In this document: positions 7,237-12,805 of the stretch, one piece after another
How positions within the stretch are numbered: the first letter of the stretch is position 1
Layout: each line of letters opens with the position of its first letter
Assembly: GCA_019323525.1 (NCBI GenBank)
Contig: JAHWHD010000076.1
Span: 1 to 18,211 of the forward strand
DNA: 18,211 bases
DNA from: Candidatus Woesearchaeota archaeon
GTDB lineage: Archaea; Nanobdellota; Nanobdellia; Woesearchaeales; JAHWHD01
Direction of reading: 5' to 3'
Position numbers and translations under genes: made by a program
Notes under the pieces: model-generated
What the model saw: only the letters and a program-made list of their open reading frames with translations
The model's database searches: none
Told to the model about the DNA's origin: nothing

Positions 7237-8669
7237 TTTTGGTAATGATTAGCCATTATAAGCCCAATGTCGTTAACGTCTGTGGTCTTGTTTTTTACTA
7301 GGTCCTTTAATATCTTTATCTTCTCTAGAATGTCTTTCCTGATCTCCTGTGAACTCATCCCCGTGTAGAGGTTTAATGTATCTAGCAATGTCTTGGACTT
7401 GCCAATTTTTCTGAAAGAATCTGTTTTCGCATCGTGCTGTATTAAAACATTAGAGTCTCCGTTCTCGAGAATCTCTGCAATCTGAAGTGTTCTTCTTAAC
7501 CCTGTACGCCTGTTCCTGTTCTGGACAAGGATCATTGAAAGTGCTGGGATGACTGCTTTGGGGATGTCGATAGGAGGGTTAGTCAATCTCGCTATTGTTT
7601 CCTTTGCATTGTTTGCATGGATTGTTCCGTATACGCTATGGCCTGTGTGCATTGCTTCGAAAAGTACCTCTGCCTCTTTTTTCCTTCTTATCTCTCCAAC
7701 AACTATCCTGTCAGGTCTCATCCTTAGACTGTTCACAACTAGATCAAGCATTGTGACTCCGCCTTTTCCTTCAGGGTTTGGCTGCCTTGTCTCTAGAGGA
7801 ACCCAGTGAAGTGATTTTGGCAGTGTCAGTTCTCTAGTATCCTCAATACTTATGATTCTCTGGTTAGGCGGGAAGAAGTTTGCAACTGCGTTAAGCATCG
7901 ATGTCTTACCAGAAGCAGTTCCTCCTGACACAATTGTCGAGAGTTCGAACTGTACTGCCTGCCACACTGTAGCTGCGACTTCATAGTTTAAAGACTTGTT
8001 TATTATAAAGTCAGTGATGCTCCAGGGTCTTCTCCTGAACTTTCTGATTGTGATTGTGTTGCCAAAGTTGGAAATTGGCTGTAAAGTTGCGTTTACCCTG
8101 TCTCCTGTTGCTAGGTGTGCATCGAGTAACGGTTTTAAGACTGTTATCTCTTTGCTGACATCTTTAGCGATCATTGTTGCATAATGCCTTATAGTGTCTT
8201 CAGAGGGAATCACAATATTGGTCTTGAGCCAGCCGTGTTTAATGTGATAAACCCATACAGGTTCGTTAGCGTTGTTAATGACGATCTCTTCAAGCATTTC
8301 GTCCTTTAACAAAGTTTCAACGTCGCCAAGGCCAAGGTCCTGTTGAATTATGTAGTGCAGTAGAAGCTTATGGCTGGCTTCGTCAATGTTTGGGAAGTAC
8401 CTCGTCAGAAGTTCTCCAATCTCCTTCTTAAAACGTTCCCTAAGAGTCATTGCTTCTGCAGTTTCAGAATACTTAATATGGCCGAGCTTGATCTCTGTTA
8501 CGAACTCATCCCGGATCTTCTGGAGAATTATGTTTGTTGCAGGGCTTATGCTTGTGACAGTCACTTTATACGTAGGAACAAAGTCTGTCGCTTTCTTGAA
8601 TATATTAACCCTGACATTAATGTCGTTTACCTTGATTTTGTATGCGTCTAGCAGTTTAATTGAGTTCAT
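7233..8669 (-). CDS. Type IV pilus/Tad-type secretion ATPase
   Basis: This is a GspE/TadA/VirB11-class secretion ATPase of 478 residues. It would hydrolyse ATP on the cytoplasmic face to drive pilin extraction and assembly. The N-terminal part (about 1-130) is variable. An N2-like domain follows (LEEIVINNANEPVWVYH, GDRVNATLQP). The catalytic core has Walker A GGTASGKT at 249-256, an Asp box SIEDTREL at 274-281, a Walker B region with RIVVGEIRRKKEAEVLFEAM from 321, and the His box GTIHAN at 348-353. All catalytic elements look intact. There are no membrane segments. The start overlaps the coiled-coil gene upstream, and the end overlaps the first F-family gene, by ATGA in each case. No Shine-Dalgarno sequence precedes the start, which suggests translational coupling. 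Motifs alone do not show whether it extends, retracts or secretes. Confidence 0.95.
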   Translation of the reverse strand: MNSIKLLDAYKIKVNDINVRVNIFKKATDFVPTYKVTVTSISPATNIILQKIRDEFVTEIKLGHIKYSETAEAMTLRERFKKEIGELLTRYFPNIDEASHKLLLHYIIQQDLGLGDVETLLKDEMLEEIVINNANEPVWVYHIKHGWLKTNIVIPSEDTIRHYATMIAKDVSKEITVLKPLLDAHLATGDRVNATLQPISNFGNTITIRKFRRRPWSITDFIINKSLNYEVAATVWQAVQFELSTIVSGGTASGKTSMLNAVANFFPPNQRIISIEDTRELTLPKSLHWVPLETRQPNPEGKGGVTMLDLVVNSLRMRPDRIVVGEIRRKKEAEVLFEAMHTGHSVYGTIHANNAKETIARLTNPPIDIPKAVIPALSMILVQNRNRRTGLRRTLQIAEILENGDSNVLIQHDAKTDSFRKIGKSKTLLDTLNLYTGMSSQEIRKDILEKIKILKDLVKNKTTDVNDIGLIMANHYQK

Positions 8670-10084
8670 TTTTGGTCAAGAGATTTTAGTTTGATATCAT
8701 CATGAAGGATTACTAGCTCTTTTCTGAATATATTCTTGTCAATCTCGTTAATCTTTGATACTCTTATCTTCTTTCTGATGCCTTTCATTTGTGCGCCAGC
8801 CTGTTTAAGGTCTTTCTTTTTGATAAGAGCCCTGCAGTTGCTAATCATCCTTATGATCTTTTGTTTATCTGATAGGCCTCTTAATGGCCTTTCCAAAGGT
8901 CGCTTTTTTAGTCTCTTCTTGGCTAGTTTGTTCTTTATCTTTTTTACTTTTTTCTTAGTGACTTTCTTCTTTTTCTTTATAGCTTTCTTTGGTTTTTGCT
9001 TAATGATCGTTCTTGGCTTTGCAATCCTTACTTTCTGTAATAGTTTCTTTTTGTCTTCTTCAAACTTCTTTAATGCAATTGTGAGTTTTTCGTCTTTTTT
9101 CTTTAAAGCATATTCGCGCGCTTTGATCTTTTCTTTTTTTCCTATAATCTTTTTATCCTGTTTAGATTCCATTCTGTGCTTTTCTTTTATCTTTTCGAGT
9201 TTTGCGAATTCCTTTCGCAGCTTTTCTTCGCGTTTTGCAAGGGCTTTTGTCTTTTGTTCAAGCTTTGAAGCTTTCTTAGGAAGCAGTTTTGCTTTCTTTT
9301 GGACTTTAGATTTCTCTTGCTTGAATTTCTTAATATCTTCTTTAAGCGCTTCTTCTTTATCTTTAAGTAGGCCTTCCCTTTTCTTGAGCTCTTTGCTGCT
9401 TACTATTTTTTCTTCTAGTTTGTCCTTATCAAGAAGAAGTTTATCTATCTTTAACTGTAACTTTCTTTTTTCTATAACATCTGCATGCGTGGATAAAAGT
9501 TCTTTTTTCTTATCAGCAATTTCTTGTTTTATCTTTTTCAGTTCTTTTTGCTTTTTGCTTAATTTGAACCTTTGTTTGAAGAATTCTGACCAGAACGCTT
9601 TTTTTGGTTTCTTGACTTCAACTGGTTTTACACTTGGTTTAGGTTCTTTAACACTCGGCTTTTTCATCACTTCTTTAAGTTCCTTAAGAAGTGCCTTTTC
9701 TTTCTTTCTCGACTCTTCTGGCTTAATAGCTTCTAGTACCTCCTTTTGCTTTTCTTTTATCGGCTCTTTCTTTTCAATCTTCTTAACTATTTTCTTTTCC
9801 TTCTTGGTAATCTTAGTTTCTTTCTTTTTTTCTTCAGGTAACATCTCGAGTTCTTCTTCTTTCTTTTCTCCAGGATGTTTGATAAGCTTGACATAAGCTT
9901 TTGTGAACTTGTACTCTATCTTCACAAGTTTCTCTTCTTCAAGAAAGTCAATCCATAGGTTAATCGTATCTAAAGGAACTTTGAGTTTAGAAGCGAGCTG
10001 TTCAACAGTTAACTTGGGGTTCTTTTTAATAACAGAGAATAACCTATCTACATCTGTCTCTACCACCTCTCTTTTTTGCAACAT
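8666..10084 (-). CDS. Lysine-rich coiled-coil protein with winged-helix-like N-terminus
   Basis: I recognise no named family for this 472-residue protein. Residues 8-68 look like a winged helix: DVDRLFSVIKKNPKLTVEQL, a recognition-like helix LDTINLWIDFLEEEKLV and a wing KIEYKFTKAYVKLI. Residues 70-160 are charged and probably disordered. Residues 165-350 are a long Lys/Glu coiled coil. Residues 351-400 are an extremely basic linker (IKQKPKKAIKKKKK). A short helical domain closes it at 405-470. It has no signal peptide or membrane segment, so it should be cytoplasmic. As first gene of the pilus-motor operon it may regulate, tether or scaffold the machine. The winged helix could bind DNA or serve as a protein contact, as in some secretion ATPase accessory domains. 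There is no SD sequence, and the start lies where a leaderless transcript would begin. Confidence 0.8.
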   Translation of the reverse strand: MLQKREVVETDVDRLFSVIKKNPKLTVEQLASKLKVPLDTINLWIDFLEEEKLVKIEYKFTKAYVKLIKHPGEKKEEELEMLPEEKKKETKITKKEKKIVKKIEKKEPIKEKQKEVLEAIKPEESRKKEKALLKELKEVMKKPSVKEPKPSVKPVEVKKPKKAFWSEFFKQRFKLSKKQKELKKIKQEIADKKKELLSTHADVIEKRKLQLKIDKLLLDKDKLEEKIVSSKELKKREGLLKDKEEALKEDIKKFKQEKSKVQKKAKLLPKKASKLEQKTKALAKREEKLRKEFAKLEKIKEKHRMESKQDKKIIGKKEKIKAREYALKKKDEKLTIALKKFEEDKKKLLQKVRIAKPRTIIKQKPKKAIKKKKKVTKKKVKKIKNKLAKKRLKKRPLERPLRGLSDKQKIIRMISNCRALIKKKDLKQAGAQMKGIRKKIRVSKINEIDKNIFRKELVILHDDIKLKSLDQK

Positions 10085-10110
10085 ATATATAGAATTATAA
10101 AAATCGGCTA

Positions 10111-10117
10111 TTTAAAT
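10111..10117 (-). promoter_or_regulatory. TATA box for the pilus-motor operon
   Basis: On the minus strand, a purine-rich GAAAC precedes ATTTAAAT, a good archaeal BRE/TATA pair. Its centre lies about 29 bases before the ATG at 10084. Archaeal transcripts usually start 25-27 bases after the box centre, so the predicted 5' end is within a few bases of the start codon. No SD sequence is present. Confidence 0.6.
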
Positions 10118-10158
10118 GTTTCTTTTTTTACCAGAGAAATAGCTGTATTTTTCTGATT

Positions 10159-10635
10159 TTATTCAGACTTCCTAATATCTTGGTAAAGGTTTAGAATTTT
10201 ATTGTGGTATTTTTGCTTTGTCTTAATATCGAGTTTTAATTTATAGAATCTTTTAACTAGCTTGTTATAGCTTCTTTTAGCAGGAATGAGCTTTTTTTGT
10301 TTGTAAAGATTTTTTATATTATCAAGCATTATCTCGAGTTCTTCTGATGGTGTTGCTTTGTGAAGCTCAAGTTTAGGGAGTTTTTTAATAGCACTTTTTT
10401 TTGTTACATGCTTTTTTGATCTTGCTATCTTTTTCTTGGCTGAATTTTTCTTAACAGCCTTTTTTGGTTTTTGTTTTATGACTTTTTTAGGTTTTTTTGC
10501 TTCTTTTTTCTCTTGCTTAGCAGCTTTTTTAAGATTTAGTTTCTTAAAACTAAAGAACTTCTTTTTTTTAGGAGGCCTTTTTAACTCCTGGAATAGTTTA
10601 TCTAGATCTTTAGGAGGTTTAGGTATAGGTACCAT
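10159..10635 (-). CDS. Short lysine-rich protein related to the coiled-coil gene
   Basis: This is a 158-residue, highly basic, soluble protein with no recognised family. The N-terminus (MVPIPKPPKDLDKLFQELKR) is short and proline-rich. Residues 22-88 are a lysine-rich, low-complexity linker. Residues 97-156 form a predicted helical domain (LDNIKNLYKQKKLIPAKRSY and onward). The linker phrase VIKQKPKKAVKK at 52-63 matches IIKQKPKKAIKK at 360-371 of the 472-residue neighbour. The C-terminal helices also align in order and spacing, so the two share a basic-linker plus helical module. It lies 74 bases upstream of that gene on the same strand and has its own promoter. A role with the pilus motor is inferred from this kinship. 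Nucleic-acid binding through the basic linker is an alternative. Confidence 0.72.
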   Translation of the reverse strand: MVPIPKPPKDLDKLFQELKRPPKKKKFFSFKKLNLKKAAKQEKKEAKKPKKVIKQKPKKAVKKNSAKKKIARSKKHVTKKSAIKKLPKLELHKATPSEELEIMLDNIKNLYKQKKLIPAKRSYNKLVKRFYKLKLDIKTKQKYHNKILNLYQDIRKSE

Positions 10636-10657
10636 AGAGTTTATTTATAAAGTTTCA

Positions 10658-10664
10658 TTTAAAT
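10658..10664 (-). promoter_or_regulatory. TATA box for the 158-residue protein gene
   Basis: TTTAAAT in the minus-strand context GTATTTAAATG is centred about 26 bases before the ATG at 10635. The predicted transcript would start at or beside the ATG, and no SD sequence is visible. The core is nearly palindromic, so weak plus-strand use cannot be excluded. Confidence 0.6.
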
Positions 10665-10708
10665 ACTTTTGTATTAACTTAGTAATAAATAACAAAAACC
10701 GCACTATT

Positions 10709-10777
10709 CCTCTACCTAGAGGCATGGTATTAATCTTATGGTTTTTGGGATTGAAAATGGCTTGGGCTATTTTCAAT
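10709..10777 (+). other. Intergenic region with two hairpins
   Basis: This is the notable content of the gene-free stretch 10636-10828. A small hairpin has arms CCTCT (10709-10713) and AGAGG (10718-10722) with a four-base loop. A larger one has arms ATTGAAAATGGC (10750-10761) and GCTATTTTCAAT (10766-10777) around the loop TTGG. It gives 12 pairs with one G-U wobble when read as plus-strand RNA. The larger hairpin ends about eight bases before the TATA box of the zinc-finger gene. It could be an operator, part of a small RNA, or a boundary element. No known RNA family was recognised. Confidence 0.45.
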
Positions 10778-10784
10778 AACTAAA

Positions 10785-10797
10785 ACTTTAAATACTA
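10785..10797 (+). promoter_or_regulatory. Promoter of the zinc-finger gene
   Basis: The TATA-like ACTTTAAATACTA is centred near 10791, which predicts a transcript start near 10817. The leader would then be about 12 bases, made up almost entirely of the GGGTGA ribosome binding site at 10818-10823, five bases before the ATG. Confidence 0.6.
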
Positions 10798-10828
10798 AAG
10801 CCAAAATCAAGAAATTTGGGTGATTTTC

Positions 10829-10999
10829 ATGGAGAGATTACTTTGTTCATCATGCAAAAAGAATGTTACGAATGATGTAGGTTCAGTAACTTTCAAGTGT
10901 CCAAGATGCGGAAAGGCTGATATCACAAGATGCAAACATTGCAGGGAGATTGTCGCTAGATATAAGTGTCCAGAGTGCGGATTTGAGGGGCCTAATTAG
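10829..10999 (+). CDS. Small four-CxxC zinc-finger protein
   Basis: This 56-residue protein has four CxxC knuckles: CSSC (6-9), CPRC (24-27), CKHC (35-38) and CPEC (47-50). That is enough ligands for two zinc ions. The pattern matches the archaeal micro zinc-finger family (DUF1610-like, typified by Haloferax HVO_2753), whose members are small soluble proteins often annotated as RNA-binding. GGGTGA lies five bases before the ATG, under a clear TATA promoter. In many archaea, as I recall, this gene lies next to the EF-1 beta gene. Here EF-1 beta is 5.3 kb downstream, behind three envelope genes. The fold and zinc binding are well supported, but the molecular task is not settled for the family. 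Confidence 0.9.
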   Translation: MERLLCSSCKKNVTNDVGSVTFKCPRCGKADITRCKHCREIVARYKCPECGFEGPN

Positions 11000-11003
11000 A
11001 AAC

Positions 11004-11014
11004 TTTTATATATG
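11004..11014 (+). promoter_or_regulatory. Promoter of the polyproline protein gene
   Basis: TTTTATATATG is centred near 11009, which predicts a transcript start near 11035. A GAGGT ribosome binding site follows at 11041-11045, five bases before the ATG at 11051. This promoter probably drives the three-gene envelope operon ending at 16210. Confidence 0.55.
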
Positions 11015-11050
11015 CTTATTTCTTAATTTTGTTTTAAAAAGAGGTATAGA

Positions 11051-11776
11051 ATGAAAAAAACTTTTATTTTCGTATTTTGTATAATTGTTATAATATCTTT
11101 TGCACTGGCGCAGCCCCCTCCGCCACCGCCAACACCTGGTTCTACTGGCGATGATTCAGCTGACGGGTTGTTGCCTCCGCCTCCTCCTCCGCCTACAACA
11201 GGTGACCAGGATTCTGTTCCGCCTTCAGATACTGATACAACTGATCAGGAATCTCAGACTTCGACTACTTCATCAGGCGGCACAAGATTAACTACTCCTA
11301 TCATATATCAACCAGAAGTTCCTGCAACCACGCCTACGACCACGACAACGACTACAACATCAGCTCAGGCTTCACAACAGGTTGTAGAAATGCAAAATAC
11401 AATGAATTCGCTTAATTCGCAGATAGCTAACCTTAATTCAAAGATTTCTGGGCTTGAGAATGAGATTGTTTACTTATCGACAGCCTCTCCTGAAAAGCAA
11501 AACTTGCTTCCATTATATATTTTTAATATTGCTATTCTGGTCTTGGTTGCCATACTTGCATTTTATTTTAGAAGTAAACTTAAAATCCCGGTTCAAGAAC
11601 ATCTTAAAGAAACTAAAACAACTACTTCAGCTAAAAAATCTTCTTCTTTGAAAGATGTTATAGTGAAATATCTGAATCAAGGCGTTACTAAACAAAGCAT
11701 AACTAAGATTATGAAAAAGTCAGGTTACAATAAAAAAGAGATTAAATCTGTTTTTGACGAGATAGAGAATGTTTGA
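11051..11776 (+). CDS. Single-span polyproline surface protein with helical cytoplasmic tail
   Basis: This 241-residue protein has a signal peptide (1-20, ending FALA before Q). Two polyproline runs follow (P22-27 and P42-48), then an acidic Ser/Thr region and a threonine run (93-103) that could carry O-glycans. Next come a short coiled coil (about 110-142, LNSQIANLNSKISGLENEI), a membrane helix (152-172) and a basic cytoplasmic tail. The tail ends in about 40 residues with two related helices (VIVKYLNQGVTKQSITKIMK, then GYNKKEIKSVFDEI), resembling a UBA-like or small helical repeat seen in archaeal proteins. No enzyme motif is present. Its stop overlaps the SpoIIM-like gene by eight bases, so the two may act together at the membrane. 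A role as an envelope stalk or sensor is inference. Confidence 0.82.
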   Translation: MKKTFIFVFCIIVIISFALAQPPPPPPTPGSTGDDSADGLLPPPPPPPTTGDQDSVPPSDTDTTDQESQTSTTSSGGTRLTTPIIYQPEVPATTPTTTTTTTTSAQASQQVVEMQNTMNSLNSQIANLNSKISGLENEIVYLSTASPEKQNLLPLYIFNIAILVLVAILAFYFRSKLKIPVQEHLKETKTTTSAKKSSSLKDVIVKYLNQGVTKQSITKIMKKSGYNKKEIKSVFDEIENV

Positions 11777-12800
11777 ACGATTTTTTGAAGGACGCTGGCT
11801 TTTAAGAAGAACAAGGTACTCTTTTTTTCTTGGACTTGGTTTTCCTTTGCTTGCTTTACTAGCTTCTTATGTGTTGTTCCATTATTCGGGTACAAGGCAT
11901 CTAATAAGTATAACTATGATTTTGTTCACTGTAATAATCGCATTGCCAATAGTCAATAAATTGATCATGATTGAGGAACGGAGGGAGACTAAGAAAAAAG
12001 TCCGTTTCTTTAAAGACCATGAGCCTATTGTAGATTTTTATCTTTATTTTTTCTTAGGCTTGTTCATAACTTTCTTATTGATTGCGATATTTGCTCCTGG
12101 ATTGGTATTTTCAGAGCAACAGCTTTACGGTGGAGCTCCGCAAGTAGATGTTGTGCAGCAGAGGAATCTTCCGCCTCCGCCAAGTGTTGATTCTGGATAT
12201 AAAGTAATACTAAGAAATAATCTGCTTGTGCTTGCAATCGCATTTTTCTTAAGCTTATTTTATAATTCCGGTGCATTGTTTATAATAATACTTAATGCAG
12301 CGATATTTGCCTCAGCATTAGCCAGTGTAATAAGGCAAAACCTGCCTCTTACTAATATATTTCATTCAGCATCGTTTGTAGTATGCAATCTTGGGATTAT
12401 GTTTTTTCATATGGTGCCAGAGGTAATCTCTTATTTTTTTGCTGCAATTGCTGGAGGAGTTCTTTCAAAAGCAATAAGCAAAGAGGTAATTGCATCTAAA
12501 AGGTTTGATAAGGTCTTTAAGGATTCATTGATATTCTTGGGCTTGTCTATTGGTTTTTTGCTTCTGGCTGGGTTTGTGGAAAGCGAGGTTTCAAAGAAGC
12601 TTTTCTCATCAGGTGTCTGTGTGACAAACCAGTACTTAATAATCTTTGTTGCTGTAGCTATACTTGTCTTTATTTTGCTGTTAGAGCTTTACAGAAAAGA
12701 AAAGTGGTTCTTTAGAAAAGAGGAGAAAAAGATAGAAACAGTTATAAAGAAGGAAAGACAAAGAGTAAAGAAAATATTCAAAAAATCAAAAAAAAGGTGA
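11769..12800 (+). CDS. SpoIIM-family (DUF95-like) integral membrane protein
   Basis: This 343-residue membrane protein has about seven hydrophobic segments, near residues 18-38, 45-65, 90-112, 150-185, 200-232, 253-270 and 288-307. The SpoIIM signature is visible: RNNLLVLAIAFFLSLFYNSG and a following long helix at 149-185, then HMVPE (214-218) leading into a small-residue helix AAIAGG, the counterpart of the family's HGxxEL...AG segment. The loop between the second pair of helices (115-148) carries PPPP. The C-terminus (310-343) is strongly basic and cytoplasmic. In Bacillus, SpoIIM works in engulfment with SpoIID and SpoIIP. Neither partner is here, and the archaeal members have no settled role. 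It overlaps the preceding envelope gene by eight bases, and its stop sits inside the next gene's ribosome binding site. Confidence 0.8.
   Translation: MFERFFEGRWLLRRTRYSFFLGLGFPLLALLASYVLFHYSGTRHLISITMILFTVIIALPIVNKLIMIEERRETKKKVRFFKDHEPIVDFYLYFFLGLFITFLLIAIFAPGLVFSEQQLYGGAPQVDVVQQRNLPPPPSVDSGYKVILRNNLLVLAIAFFLSLFYNSGALFIIILNAAIFASALASVIRQNLPLTNIFHSASFVVCNLGIMFFHMVPEVISYFFAAIAGGVLSKAISKEVIASKRFDKVFKDSLIFLGLSIGFLLLAGFVESEVSKKLFSSGVCVTNQYLIIFVAVAILVFILLLELYRKEKWFFRKEEKKIETVIKKERQRVKKIFKKSKKR
12795..12800 (+). promoter_or_regulatory. Ribosome binding site that decides the lipoprotein start
   Basis: AGGTGA lies five bases before the ATG at 12806 and also contains the stop of the upstream gene (TGA, 12798-12800). 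An in-frame GTG at 12797 would lie inside this site, so 12806 is preferred. The lipoprotein signal then begins MKKN. Confidence 0.7.
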
Positions 12801-12805
12801 TTCGT

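Noticed and set aside
8736..9896. Long plus-strand open frame rich in Phe and Ser, opposite the lysine-rich gene
   Set aside because: It is the antisense image of AAA/AAG and GAA codons in the 472-residue protein, with no SD or promoter, and the sense protein has clear domains and operon overlaps.
10107..10143. Inverted repeat GCTATTT...AAATAGC around the minus-strand TATA box
   Set aside because: Only seven bases per arm and 23 bases apart in AT-rich sequence; chance is a fair explanation.
10724..10783. 19-codon hydrophobic peptide starting after AGAGG
   Set aside because: AGAGG is only one base from the ATG and is part of a hairpin arm; the codons coincide with the second hairpin. Too short to support as a gene.
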